The notes beneath the pieces are model-generated. The model saw nothing but the letters and a program-made list of their open reading frames with translations, was not told the origin of the DNA and did no database searches. A stretch of DNA of 64,000 nt, from NCBI RefSeq assembly GCF_029846715.1, contig NZ_JARVWW010000008.1:124001-188000 (forward strand), read 5' to 3'. Shown piece by piece: positions 17,204 through 25,531 of the stretch. Positions within the stretch are counted from its first letter, which is position 1. Each line of letters begins with the position of its first letter. The DNA comes from Bradyrhizobium nivariense. GTDB taxonomy: Bacteria; Pseudomonadota; Alphaproteobacteria; Rhizobiales; Xanthobacteraceae. Both the position numbers and the translations under genes were made by a program.

Positions 17204-18205
17204 TCAGGCGACCTTTTTCGCCGTTCCCATCCCCTCGAGGAACCCCATCAGACGGTTGCGGATGATGGTTTCAGCCTCGGCCATGATGCGATCGACGAGT
17301 TCCTTGCAGGTGGGGATGTCGTGGATGAGGCCTGCGACCATGCCGCAGCTCCAGGCACCCGCATCCATCTGCCCCTCCAGCATGATCCTGGGATAGACGC
17401 CCGCGACCTGGTCGTGAATGTCGTCGATCTTCAGCTTGTCGCCCTTCTCGCGTTCGATCTCGAGCAGGCGGTCGACATTGGCGTTCTTCAGCACGCGCTC
17501 GGTGTTGCGCAAGCTCCGCATGATCAGGCGGGTGTCGAGCTCGGTCGCCGCGACAAGAGCGTTCTTCACGTTCTGATGCACCGGCGCTTCCTTGGTAGCG
17601 ATGAAGCGCGTGCCCATGTTCATGCCGGCCGCACCCAGCGACAGCGCCGCAACGAGGCTGCGCCCATCGGCCATGCCGCCGGAGGCGACGAACGGGATCT
17701 TCAGTTCCTCCGCTGCGCGCGGCAGCAGGATCATGTTGGGAATGTCGTCCTCGCCGGGATGGCCGCCGCACTCAAAACCGTCGACGCTGACGGCGTCGCA
17801 GCCGATCCGCTCCGCCTTCAAGGAATGGCGCACCGAGGTGCATTTATGGATGACCTTGATGCCGGCCGCTTTCAGCGCGGACATATAGGCTTCCGGGCTG
17901 CGGCCCGCGGTCTCCACACTCTTCACCCCGCCTTCGACGATGGCCGCGATGTATTCCGGATAAGGCGGCGCGGCGAAGGTCGGCAGGAAGGTGAGGTTCA
18001 CGCCGAACGGCTTGTCGGTCATGTCGCGGCAGCGTGCGATCTCTTTTGCCAGCAGCTCCGGCGTCTTCTGCGTGAGACCGGTGATGATGCCGAGCCCGCC
18101 GGCATTCGAGACGGCGGCAGCCAGCGCCGCAAAGCCGACGAAATGCATCCCGCCCTGGATGATGGGGTGCTCGATGCCGAACAGTTCGGTAATCGCGGTC
18201 TTCAC
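17204..18205 (-). CDS. Nitronate monooxygenase / NAD(P)H-dependent flavin oxidoreductase family
   Basis: The protein has 333 residues and forms a TIM-barrel FMN protein. It shows H-P-I-I-Q-G-G-M near the N-terminus, A-A-A-V-S-N-A-G-G-L-G-I-I-T-G, D-G-F-E-C-G-G-H-P-G and P-F-V-A-S-G-G-M-A-D-G-R in the phosphate-binding region. Family members oxidise alkyl nitronates or act as quinone or enoyl reductases; the sequence does not tell which. The start at M-K-T-A-I-T-E-L has an A/G-rich stretch (CCGGGAGGTAAC) upstream that can serve as ribosome binding site. Confidence 0.85.
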   Translation of the reverse strand: MKTAITELFGIEHPIIQGGMHFVGFAALAAAVSNAGGLGIITGLTQKTPELLAKEIARCRDMTDKPFGVNLTFLPTFAAPPYPEYIAAIVEGGVKSVETAGRSPEAYMSALKAAGIKVIHKCTSVRHSLKAERIGCDAVSVDGFECGGHPGEDDIPNMILLPRAAEELKIPFVASGGMADGRSLVAALSLGAAGMNMGTRFIATKEAPVHQNVKNALVAATELDTRLIMRSLRNTERVLKNANVDRLLEIEREKGDKLKIDDIHDQVAGVYPRIMLEGQMDAGAWSCGMVAGLIHDIPTCKELVDRIMAEAETIIRNRLMGFLEGMGTAKKVA

Positions 18206-18298
18206 TTAAGTTACCTCCCGGAGTTTCGGTTTGTGTTTGGGTCAGTGTAGCCGGAGCTTTGCGCCGCGGTCACCATTTCTCTCCGAGCGGCCGTTGGC

Positions 18299-19918
18299 TC
18301 AATGCCCCCGCGCCGGCGCGCCCAGCTCAATCGAGCGCAGCACAGCGGCGGTCGGGATCATCAGCACGGCGACGATAGCAAGCGTCCAGAACACGTCGAT
18401 ATAGGCGAGCAAGTCGACCTGCTGCTGCAGGGTGCGGCCGACCCAGGCGACCGCCTGCGAGGCCGCATCGCTCGCGTTCGAGCCCTGAGCCTGGAAGAAG
18501 CGTGTCATCGTCTCGATGGTCTGCTGGTAGCCGAGATCCGACGGCGCGGCGTGCTCGATCAGGCGGCTCTGATGGAATTGCTGGCGCTGCGCCAGAATTG
18601 TCTGTGCCAGTGCGACCCCCATGGAGCCGCCAATGTTGCGGGCGACGTTGATCAGCGCGGAGGCCTGATTGGTCTTGTCGGGCGGCACGCCGTCATAGGA
18701 CGCGGTCGTGACCGGCAGGAACAGGAAAGGCAGACCGAGGGCGAGGAAGATGCGCGACATCGCAGCATAGCCGTAGGTGATGTCGCCGGTGAGCCCTGTG
18801 AGATGCCACATCGAGAAGGCGACAATGACAGCGCCGAACATGATCAGATATTTCGGCTGCACGCTGCCGACGAGGCGGCCGACCACCGGCATCAGCACCA
18901 GAGTCGCGATTCCGCCCGGTGACAAAGCGAGACCGGCCAGCATCGCCGTGTAGTTCAACTCGGTCTGCAGCAATTGCGGCAGGAGTTGCGTCGTGGAGAT
19001 CAACACCGCGCCGGTGCCGAGCATGACCAGGAAGCAGGCGGCGAACTGGCGGCGGCCGAGCAGGCGGAGATCGACGATGGGATCCTCACGCGTCAGCTCC
19101 CACGGGATCAGCGCAAGCAGTGACACGGCCGAAAGCACCGCGAAGAACACGATCACGTTCGAGCCGAACCAGTCGTTGCGCTGGCCTTCGTCGAGCACGT
19201 ATTCGAGCGAGCCCAGCCCGATCGCGACCAGCAGGAAGCCGATATAGTCGACCCGCAGCCCCTTGCTCAGCAGCTTCTCCCTCTCCTCCTCCGCGCCCGA
19301 TGGCTCCTTGACCAGTGTGCCGACCAGTAACAGCGACAGCATCCCCATGGGGACATTGATCAGGAACACCCAGTGCCAGGTATAGGTGTCGGTGATCCAG
19401 CCGCCGAGCGTCGGTCCGATCACCGGCGCGACCACGACGGCGACGCCATAGATCGCAAAGGCCTGGCCGCGCTTGTGCGGCGGAAAGGAGTCGGCGAGGA
19501 TCGCCTGCTCGCTGGTCGCCATGCCGCCGCCTCCAAGGCCCTGAAGGATGCGGAACAGTACCAGCGACTGCAAATTCCAGGCGAAGCCACACAAAAGCGA
19601 GGAGACAGTGAAGGTCGCAACGCAGATCATGTAGAAGCGCTTGCGGCCGATCACGGTCGACAGCCAGCCCGAGATCGAGAGCACGATGGCGTTGGCTACG
19701 AGATAGCTGGTGACGACGTAGGTGCTCTCGTCGATGCCGACGGCAAGCCCACCGGCGATGTGGCGCAAGGCGACGTTTGCGATGGTGGTGTCGAGCACCT
19801 CCATGAAGGTCGCGATCGAGACGACGAACGCGATGAGATAAGGATTATGACCGCCCGCCGCCGAGCGCTCCGGCGACCAACCTGCAGCGGACGCGCCTCC
19901 TTGCGCCGTGTCCGTCAT
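18299..19918 (-). CDS. emrB: DHA2-family MFS multidrug exporter (EmrB-like)
   Basis: The protein has 539 residues with about fourteen hydrophobic segments, the DHA2 layout. Signatures include A-T-F-M-E-V-L-D-T-T-I-A-N-V-A-L, the loop G-R-K-R-F-Y and L-Q-G-L-G-G-G-G-M near segment 4/5. It should use the proton gradient to export hydrophobic compounds through a tripartite pump. Its ATG overlaps the stop codon of the upstream emrA-like gene by four bases (ATGA), so the two are translationally coupled. No regulator gene is adjacent. Confidence 0.9.
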   Translation of the reverse strand: MTDTAQGGASAAGWSPERSAAGGHNPYLIAFVVSIATFMEVLDTTIANVALRHIAGGLAVGIDESTYVVTSYLVANAIVLSISGWLSTVIGRKRFYMICVATFTVSSLLCGFAWNLQSLVLFRILQGLGGGGMATSEQAILADSFPPHKRGQAFAIYGVAVVVAPVIGPTLGGWITDTYTWHWVFLINVPMGMLSLLLVGTLVKEPSGAEEEREKLLSKGLRVDYIGFLLVAIGLGSLEYVLDEGQRNDWFGSNVIVFFAVLSAVSLLALIPWELTREDPIVDLRLLGRRQFAACFLVMLGTGAVLISTTQLLPQLLQTELNYTAMLAGLALSPGGIATLVLMPVVGRLVGSVQPKYLIMFGAVIVAFSMWHLTGLTGDITYGYAAMSRIFLALGLPFLFLPVTTASYDGVPPDKTNQASALINVARNIGGSMGVALAQTILAQRQQFHQSRLIEHAAPSDLGYQQTIETMTRFFQAQGSNASDAASQAVAWVGRTLQQQVDLLAYIDVFWTLAIVAVLMIPTAAVLRSIELGAPARGH

Positions 19919-21066
19919 CGCACCCTGGTCCAGGGCACAACCGACATGCCGGGACCGACAGGCAGATCCGCCGGCCAGCTGTCGACCACGATCTTCACCG
20001 GCACGCGCTGCACCACCTTGACGTAATTGCCGGTGGCGTTTTCCGCCGGCAGCAGGCTGAACGCGGTGCCGGAGCCGGGCTGCACGGACTCGACATGGCC
20101 GGTCAGCTTACGCCCGGGATAGGCGTCGATGCGGATCTCGACCGGCTGGCCCGGCCGCATGTCGTTGAGCTGCGTCTCCTTGTAGTTGGCGACGATCCAG
20201 ACCTCGTCAGGCACGAACATCATCAGGCTCTGTCCCGCAGTGACGAAAGTTCCCTTGGCGCCGCTGAGCTTGACGACGCGGCCGGACTGCGCCGCAACGA
20301 CGCTGGTATATTGCAGGTTCAGCTTGGCCTGATCGAGCTGCGCCTGCGACTGCTCGAGCTGCGCCCGGGCACCCTCGAGCTGCGCTTGCAGCGTCTTGAT
20401 GCCCACTTGCGCGGCGGTCACAGCGGTCTTCGCGCGTTCATTGTTGGCCTGCTGCGCCTGAAGATCGGAGCGGGTCTGCTGCTGGCGCTGCACCGTGCCG
20501 GCGCCCTTCTCGACGAGATCCTCGGCGCGCGCGAATTCCTCCTGCGAGAACTGAAGCTGGGCCTGGGCCTGTTCGAGCTGCGCCTGAGCCTGCTTGATCT
20601 GCTCCTGCTGCGAAACGATCTGCGCCTCGACATTCGCGATGTTCGCCTTGGCAACCGCGACCTGCGCATTGGCCTGATCGACGGCGATGCGATAGTCGCG
20701 CTCGTCGATCCTGGCGAGAAGGTCGCCGGCATTGACATGCTGGTTGTCCGTGACCGGAACGTCGCTGACGTAGCCGCCGACTTTCGAGGCCACGGAAAAG
20801 CTGCGCGCGGCGACGAAGGCATCGTCGGTGGACTCATAGTGGCGCACCTGGAGCCAGTAGAGCAGTCCGCCGATCAGGGCCGCGAGCAAAACGATGGCGC
20901 CAACGGTTGCCAGCAGCCAATGCTCGCGAAGCCGATCGCGCAGCGACGGCGTCTCGGCCGACCGATCCTTGACGTCGCGGGTCTGATCAGGCGATGTGTT
21001 CGGAGCTTCCTTCGCCCTCTGCGGCTGCTCCGCGGACGGCCCACGCTCCCGTGTTTGAGCATCCAC
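19915..21066 (-). CDS. emrA: HlyD-family periplasmic adaptor (EmrA-like)
   Basis: The protein has about 383 residues. I chose the GTG at 21064-21066 because AAAGGTGG lies just upstream; the GTG at 21073-21075 is the alternative. A cytoplasmic N-terminus is followed by one membrane segment (about 54-75, L-L-A-T-V-G-A-I-V-L-L). The lipoyl half-motif and a long Gln/Ala-rich coiled coil (about 125-235, e.g. Q-A-Q-A-Q-L-E-Q-A-Q) come next, then the barrel domain with V-P-D-E-V-W-I-V-A-N-Y-K-E-T-Q. It links the EmrB-like pump to an outer-membrane channel that is not encoded here. Confidence 0.87.
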   Translation of the reverse strand: MDAQTRERGPSAEQPQRAKEAPNTSPDQTRDVKDRSAETPSLRDRLREHWLLATVGAIVLLAALIGGLLYWLQVRHYESTDDAFVAARSFSVASKVGGYVSDVPVTDNQHVNAGDLLARIDERDYRIAVDQANAQVAVAKANIANVEAQIVSQQEQIKQAQAQLEQAQAQLQFSQEEFARAEDLVEKGAGTVQRQQQTRSDLQAQQANNERAKTAVTAAQVGIKTLQAQLEGARAQLEQSQAQLDQAKLNLQYTSVVAAQSGRVVKLSGAKGTFVTAGQSLMMFVPDEVWIVANYKETQLNDMRPGQPVEIRIDAYPGRKLTGHVESVQPGSGTAFSLLPAENATGNYVKVVQRVPVKIVVDSWPADLPVGPGMSVVPWTRVR

Positions 21067-21256
21067 GGCGACCACCTTTCCAGGGGACTAAACTGACGGC
21101 AGAGCGGCGAAAGGCTCATGCGCCGCGAGCCCAACTACATCCCCAAGGCATGGTTCCGGCCTTCGAGAGCATCACCGCCATTCGTGATTGCACTGCTCGA
21201 GAAGGAAGCGCGGCACCGCGCGCGCTTATCTCGAATGCCGTCGTCGTGCACTTTGC

Positions 21257-21415
21257 TCAATGTGTCTTCGTCTCCTGCCACTTCTCGAGGTCGGGTTTTA
21301 CTTCGCCCGACTTTTGCTCCTTCTCCGGATTGCCCTTCCACGGCTTGTCCGTCTGGGCATGCGATCCCCAGTCGTTCTGCTGCCGGGGATCGTCGGTGGG
21401 CCGTTCCTTGCTCAT
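21257..21415 (-). CDS. Small hydrophilic protein, 52 residues
   Basis: The ATG at 21413-21415 has GGAAAGGGAG upstream. The product begins M-S-K-E-R-P-T-D-D-P and is rich in Lys, Glu, Asp, Pro and Trp (N-D-W-G-S, K-P-W-K-G-N, L-E-K-W). It starts 23 bases after the PRC-barrel gene stop, so both probably share a transcript from the EcfG-like promoter at 21844-21869. I recall similar short proteins in Bradyrhizobium; the function is unknown. Confidence 0.65.
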   Translation of the reverse strand: MSKERPTDDPRQQNDWGSHAQTDKPWKGNPEKEQKSGEVKPDLEKWQETKTH

Positions 21416-21438
21416 CGAGCTCCCTTTCCGTGAAACCG

Positions 21439-21813
21439 CTAAACGAAGGGAACGCCGTAGTAGGAGTTGATGCCGCGAACTGTGGCGTCATCCGCCCAGT
21501 TCCAATCACTCCGTTCGCCGTATTTCGGCGCGCCCTTCAGCTCCTTGGTGGTAATGCCGGTGACATAACCGCCAAGCTCGGTGTCGTATTTCAGCGACTG
21601 CCAGGGCAGCGGATAATGGTCGTTGCCAAGGCCCAGGAAGCCGCCAAAGCCGAGCACGGCGTAAGAGACCTTGCCGCTGACCTTGTCGATCATCACGCGT
21701 TCGATCGAGCCGATCTTGTTGCGATCCGCGCCATAGACCGATGTTCCCTCGACTTTGTCGCTGCCGATCAAACGGCCCATCTCGTTTTGGTCCAGTTCGC
21801 GTTGATTCAACAT
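21439..21813 (-). CDS. PRC-barrel domain protein
   Basis: The protein has 124 residues from M-L-N-Q-R-E-L-D (ATG 21811-21813). The longer frame to 21936 would run through the promoter boxes and is rejected. The PRC-barrel fold is seen in L-I-G-S-D-K-V-E-G-T-S-V-Y-G, I-G-S-I-E-R-V-M-I-D-K-V-S-G-K-V and P-L-P-W-Q-S-L-K-Y-D. PRC-barrel proteins of this small type are often stress-induced, and their biochemical role is not known. An EcfG-like promoter sits 31 bases upstream. Confidence 0.8.
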   Translation of the reverse strand: MLNQRELDQNEMGRLIGSDKVEGTSVYGADRNKIGSIERVMIDKVSGKVSYAVLGFGGFLGLGNDHYPLPWQSLKYDTELGGYVTGITTKELKGAPKYGERSDWNWADDATVRGINSYYGVPFV

Positions 21814-21843
21814 CTCAATTCTCCACTCAGCCAGTGTGGAGAC

Positions 21844-21869
21844 AACCCGGATAGGTGAGCGATCGTTCC
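21844..21869 (-). promoter_or_regulatory. EcfG-like promoter boxes, minus strand (GGAAC-N17-GGTT)
   Basis: On the minus strand GGAAC lies at 21865-21869 and GGTT at 21844-21847, with 17 bases between them. The PRC-barrel start follows 31 bases downstream. It is back-to-back with the plus-strand box pair at 21889-21913. Confidence 0.55.
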
Positions 21870-21888
21870 TGCTTGTTCCGCGAGTGCG

Positions 21889-21913
21889 GGAACATCGCCT
21901 GACACGGCCGGTT
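21889..21913 (+). promoter_or_regulatory. EcfG-like promoter boxes, plus strand (GGAAC-N16-GGTT)
   Basis: GGAAC at 21889-21893 and GGTT at 21910-21913 are separated by 16 bases, 37 bases before the pyruvate-oxidase-like gene start at 21951. Confidence 0.55.
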
Positions 21914-21950
21914 CTCTCAATTTCAAGCCCTGGCAACGAAGAGCGGCCCC

Positions 21951-23741
21951 ATGACGTCCCAGACCGTCTCCGACTTCATCGTTCAACGTCTGCATCAATG
22001 GGGCGTGCGCCACCTCTTTGGCTATCCCGGCGACGGCATCAACGGCGTATTCGGTGCCCTTCAACGTGCTGAGGGCAAGATCGGCTTTGTCCAAGCGCGG
22101 CATGAGGAGATGGCCGCCTTCATGGCCACGGCCTACGCGAAGTTCTCCGGCCAACTCGGGGTCTGCATCGCAACTTCGGGCCCCGGCGCCTCCCATCTCG
22201 TGACCGGCCTCTACGATGCCCTGCTGGATCACCAGCCCGTGCTCGCGATCGTCGGTCAGCAGGCACGCAATGCACTGGGCGGACACTATCAGCAGGAACT
22301 TGATCTCGTCTCGATGTTCAAGGATGTGGCTGGTGCCTACGTCATGCAGGCATCCTCGCCAGCGCAAGCTCGGCATCTGATCGATCGATCGATCCGGATC
22401 GCGCTGGCCCGGCGGACGCCAACGGTGATCATCCTGCCCAACGATATCCAGGAGGAGCCGTACGAGGATCCGCTGCGCGCTCACGGCACCCTGCACTCTG
22501 GCATCGGCTATAGCGCTCCAAGCATCAAGCCTCGTGACGCTGACCTCGACCGGGCGGCAGAAGTGCTCAACGCCGGCAAAAAGGTCGCGATGCTTATCGG
22601 CGCCGGCGCGCTTTATGCCACCGAGGAGGTGATCGCGGTCGCCGATCGGCTATCGGCCGGCTGCGCCAAGGCGCTGCTCGGCAAGGCTGCGCTACCCGAT
22701 GACCTGCCCTGGGTCACCGGCTCGATCGGCCTGCTCGGCACCGAGCCCAGCTACAACATGATGATGGAATGCGACACGCTGCTGATGGTCGGCTCCGCCT
22801 TTCCCTATGCCGAATTCCTGCCGAAGGAAGGCGCGGCGCGCGGCGTGCAGATCGACATCGACACAAGCATGATGTCGATCCGCTTTCCCATGGAGGTCGG
22901 CCTCGTCGGCGATGCCGCCGGGACGTTGCGCGCCCTGCTGCCGCGACTGAAACCCAACAGCGACGGCGCCTGGCGCCAGGGCATCGAAGACGACGTCGCG
23001 AAATGGTGGAAGACGCTGGATGATCGTGCACATCAGCCCGCAGCACCGGTCAATCCACAGCTCGTCGCCTGGGAGTTGTCTCCGCGCCTGCCCGACCGCG
23101 CCATCATCACCAGCGATTCTGGCTCCTACGCCAACTGGTTCGCGCGCGACCTGAAGATGCGCCGCGGCATGATGGCCTCGCTCTCCGGCGGCCTCGCCTC
23201 GATGGGCGCCGCGGTGCCCTATGCGCTCGCCGCGAAATACTCCCATCCCGACCGCCCCGTGATTGCACTGGTCGGCGACGGCGCCATGCAGATGAACAAC
23301 ATGGCCGAGCTGATCACCGCCGCGAAGTATTGGCGCGGCTGGAAGGATCCGCGCTTCATCGTCTGCGTCTTCAACAACGAAGACCTCAACCAGGTGACGT
23401 GGGAGCAGCGCATCATCAACGGCGATCCAAAATTCGAGGCATCGCAGCGCATACCAAACGTGTCTTATTCGCGCTTTGCCGAGTTGATCGGCCTCTCCGG
23501 CATCTACGTCGACAGCCCGCAGCTGCTGGGCTCGGCTTGGGAGCAGGCGCTGGCGAGCGAGATGCCGGTGGTGCTGGAGGTGAAGACCGACCCCGAAGTG
23601 CCGCCGCTGCCGCCGCACATCACGTTGCAGCAGGCGAAGAATTTCTCGCTCGCCTTGATGAAGGGCGACCCCAACGAGAGCGGAGTGATCAAGGGGGCGG
23701 CGCGGCAGATGTTGGAAAAGATCCTGCCTGGAAAGGAATGA
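21951..23741 (+). CDS. Thiamine-pyrophosphate enzyme, pyruvate oxidase / acetolactate synthase-like
   Basis: The protein has 596 residues with the three-domain TPP layout. The N-terminal pyrimidine-binding domain has G-Y-P-G-D-G-I-N-G and the activating Glu52 in R-H-E-E-M. A central domain with G-A-G-A-L-Y follows, then the C-terminal domain with the TPP/Mg motif G-D-G-A-M-Q-M-N-N-M-A-E-L ending at N-N about residue 471. It most resembles PoxB-type pyruvate:quinone oxidases, which convert pyruvate to acetate and CO2. Other 2-oxoacid decarboxylases of the superfamily cannot be excluded. Divergent EcfG-like promoters suggest stress-phase expression. Confidence 0.85.
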   Translation: MTSQTVSDFIVQRLHQWGVRHLFGYPGDGINGVFGALQRAEGKIGFVQARHEEMAAFMATAYAKFSGQLGVCIATSGPGASHLVTGLYDALLDHQPVLAIVGQQARNALGGHYQQELDLVSMFKDVAGAYVMQASSPAQARHLIDRSIRIALARRTPTVIILPNDIQEEPYEDPLRAHGTLHSGIGYSAPSIKPRDADLDRAAEVLNAGKKVAMLIGAGALYATEEVIAVADRLSAGCAKALLGKAALPDDLPWVTGSIGLLGTEPSYNMMMECDTLLMVGSAFPYAEFLPKEGAARGVQIDIDTSMMSIRFPMEVGLVGDAAGTLRALLPRLKPNSDGAWRQGIEDDVAKWWKTLDDRAHQPAAPVNPQLVAWELSPRLPDRAIITSDSGSYANWFARDLKMRRGMMASLSGGLASMGAAVPYALAAKYSHPDRPVIALVGDGAMQMNNMAELITAAKYWRGWKDPRFIVCVFNNEDLNQVTWEQRIINGDPKFEASQRIPNVSYSRFAELIGLSGIYVDSPQLLGSAWEQALASEMPVVLEVKTDPEVPPLPPHITLQQAKNFSLALMKGDPNESGVIKGAARQMLEKILPGKE

Positions 23742-23749
23742 GGTGAAGC

Positions 23750-23977
23750 ATGAGCGATTTCCGCGATATCCAGCACGGCGTCAACGATCCCGTGGATGGC
23801 GTCGACGTCAAGCGGCAGATCAACGACAACCAGACGCCGCATGAAAGGGCACAACGCCATGCAGACGTACGTGCCGAGGCCACCGCCATGCCGACCGAGC
23901 CGTTTCTGCCCGAACGGCTTCGGCGCAAGCCGACCGATCCCATCAATCCGCGCACCGGGCGCCACCCCACGGATTAG
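23750..23977 (+). CDS. Small hydrophilic protein downstream of the pyruvate-oxidase-like gene
   Basis: The protein has 75 residues and its start, eight bases after the preceding stop, is preceded by GAGGTGAAGC. It begins M-S-D-F-R-D-I-Q-H-G-V-N-D-P-V-D-G and ends with a Pro/Arg-rich tail (R-R-K-P-T-D-P-I-N-P-R). There are no cysteines, signal peptide or membrane segments. Tight spacing implies co-transcription with the TPP enzyme gene. The family is not recognised. Confidence 0.7.
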   Translation: MSDFRDIQHGVNDPVDGVDVKRQINDNQTPHERAQRHADVRAEATAMPTEPFLPERLRRKPTDPINPRTGRHPTD

Positions 23978-23983
23978 CCGTTA

Positions 23984-24008
23984 GGAACCTCGGCCCCTGC
24001 GGGGTGTT
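23984..24008 (+). promoter_or_regulatory. EcfG-like promoter boxes (GGAAC-N16-TGTT)
   Basis: GGAAC at 23984-23988 and TGTT at 24005-24008, 16 bases apart, 56 bases before the DUF4142 gene. Confidence 0.5.
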
Positions 24009-24064
24009 GGTCGGCGCAGCGTCGCGCGGCGAGAGGCTGCGCGCTCAATCGAAGGGACCGGACC

Positions 24065-24616
24065 ATGAAACGTACCATTATCGCCCTCGCATGCGTGCTT
24101 CTCGCAGGCCCCGCGCTCGCCCAGTCCCTCGGTGAGAAGACCGGCGTCAATTCGGCGCTTGGCGTCGCGCCTGCGACCGCCGACTTCGTCAAGGAGGTCG
24201 CCATCAGCGACATGTTCGAGATCGAATCGAGCAAGCTCGCGGAGCAGAAGGGCAACGCGCAGGAGAAGAGTTTTGCGCAGCAGATGGTGACGGACCACAC
24301 CAAGACCAGCAGTGAGCTGAAGGGCCTTGTCAGCGGCGGCAAGGTGCAGGCGACCCTGCCGACAGCACTCGACAGCTCGCACCAGAGCAAGCTCGACAAG
24401 CTCAAGAGCGCGAACGGAAGAGACTTCAGCTCGGATTACAATTCCTACCAGGTCAGCGCCCACGAGGACGCGGTCTCACTGTTTGAGCGCTATGCCAAGG
24501 GCGGCGATAATTCCGAGTTGAAGGGTTGGGCCGGCAAGACGTTGCCGGCGCTCAAGCACCACCTCGACATGGCCAAGGAGCTCGGCAAGGCGCCGAGCGT
24601 CGGTCAGTCCAAGTAA
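24065..24616 (+). CDS. DUF4142 exported protein
   Basis: The protein has 183 residues with a signal peptide (about 1-20, ending P-A-L-A-Q). The mature part is a DUF4142 helical bundle with D-F-V-K-E-V-A-I-S-D-M-F-E-I-E-S-S-K-L-A, F-A-Q-Q-M-V-T-D-H-T-K and L-P-A-L-K-H-H-L-D-M-A. The family is ferritin-like in fold, periplasmic, often stress-induced and has no proven activity. A second, more divergent protein of similar organisation is encoded at 27936-28448. Confidence 0.82.
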   Translation: MKRTIIALACVLLAGPALAQSLGEKTGVNSALGVAPATADFVKEVAISDMFEIESSKLAEQKGNAQEKSFAQQMVTDHTKTSSELKGLVSGGKVQATLPTALDSSHQSKLDKLKSANGRDFSSDYNSYQVSAHEDAVSLFERYAKGGDNSELKGWAGKTLPALKHHLDMAKELGKAPSVGQSK

Positions 24617-24628
24617 ACATCGTCCGAT

Positions 24629-24649
24629 GACGCCGGCCCTGCCGGCGTC
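24629..24649 (+). terminator. Hairpin after the DUF4142 gene
   Basis: GACGCCGGC and GCCGGCGTC form a perfect 9-bp stem with a three-base loop, 12 bases after the stop codon. There is no T-run, so it may be a stabilising or rho-assisted end rather than a classic terminator. Confidence 0.45.
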
Positions 24650-24723
24650 CTCGCGATTTGCAACGACGCCTCTCTCCGCGCATTGGACTCGCAAAGATCG
24701 CGGAGACGGTAATGGCGGCGCCA

Positions 24724-24881
24724 CGATGGAGAAGCTCGAAAAATTCGGCGGCATGACACCGCTCGGCCGTCCCGGCCAGCCCGCGGAGCTGGCCTCGATC
24801 TACGTGCAGCTTGCCGCGGCCGACGCAAGCTATGCGACCGGCCAGGTCTATGGCGCTGCCGGTGGATCGGGGCAGCCGTAA
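24724..24881 (+). pseudogene. C-terminal remnant of a short-chain dehydrogenase/reductase
   Basis: About 50 in-frame codons read E-K-L-E-K-F-G-G-M-T-P-L-G-R-P-G-Q-P-A-E-L-A, then Y-V-Q-L-A-A, S-Y-A-T-G-Q-V-Y and a terminal glycine-rich end. This is the conserved C-terminal end of classical SDR enzymes (the G-R-P-G-Q-P-A-E-L-A and A-S-Y-x-T-G-x-V-x-G-x-x-G-G motifs). The Rossmann fold, catalytic Tyr/Lys and everything else upstream are missing, so this is a gene fragment and not a functional enzyme. Confidence 0.75.
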
Positions 24882-24949
24882 CGCGAGGAACCTTCGATGT
24901 CATCCAAGCTTTACAATAGTGTCAGGAAGGACATCGCGCCTGCAGACCG

Positions 24950-25531
24950 ATGGCATCAGTAAGCGTCAAACCTACCCGGATCGACACCGCGATCGCGAAT
25001 GAGATCGCCGACCGCACCAATTCAGGTCTCGAGCACACCGCGCAAACGCTAACCTGGGCCGCCGACGAGCACGTGCTGCTCGCGCTGGCCGCAGCGGCGT
25101 GGCTCTATACTCATATTCGGCAGCCGCAACAGCAGCCTATTGCCAACCACGTTCTGGCGGTTTCGGTAGCGACTGCCGTTTTACCTCATGTCCTGAAATC
25201 CGTGTTCGATCAGATCAGGCCAGATCGGCTGACCCTGCGCGGACACCGCCATGGGATTCCAATCTCAGGACAGGCGCGCAACGCCTTCCCTTCCGGTCAC
25301 GCGGTCCATATGGGCGCACTTGCCTCGGCGGCGGGCTTGCTGCCGAAGACGCCACGTCGGTTGGTGCGCACGGTCGCGGTCGCGCTTTCGCTGACACGGA
25401 TTGCAGTGCTCGCGCATTGGGCGAGCGACGTGGTCGCAGGTTTCGCGCTGGGCGCGGCCGTGGAGAGACTGATCCGGCCATGGACGCTGACCAGATCGCG
25501 GAGCGGAAAAGACAAATTGCGGACGCCATGA
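24950..25531 (+). CDS. PAP2-family membrane phosphatase
   Basis: The protein has 193 residues. The three PAP2 motifs are recognisable: K-S-V-F-D-Q-I-R-P (about 83-91), F-P-S-G-H (about 113-117) and L-T-R-I-A-V-L-A-H-W-A-S-D-V (histidine/aspartate of motif 3, near 150). Several hydrophobic segments place it in the inner membrane, where the family dephosphorylates lipid phosphates or undecaprenyl pyrophosphate. Its stop overlaps the start of the next gene, so it heads a three-gene operon with two small DUF3147-like membrane proteins. Confidence 0.85.
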   Translation: MASVSVKPTRIDTAIANEIADRTNSGLEHTAQTLTWAADEHVLLALAAAAWLYTHIRQPQQQPIANHVLAVSVATAVLPHVLKSVFDQIRPDRLTLRGHRHGIPISGQARNAFPSGHAVHMGALASAAGLLPKTPRRLVRTVAVALSLTRIAVLAHWASDVVAGFALGAAVERLIRPWTLTRSRSGKDKLRTP

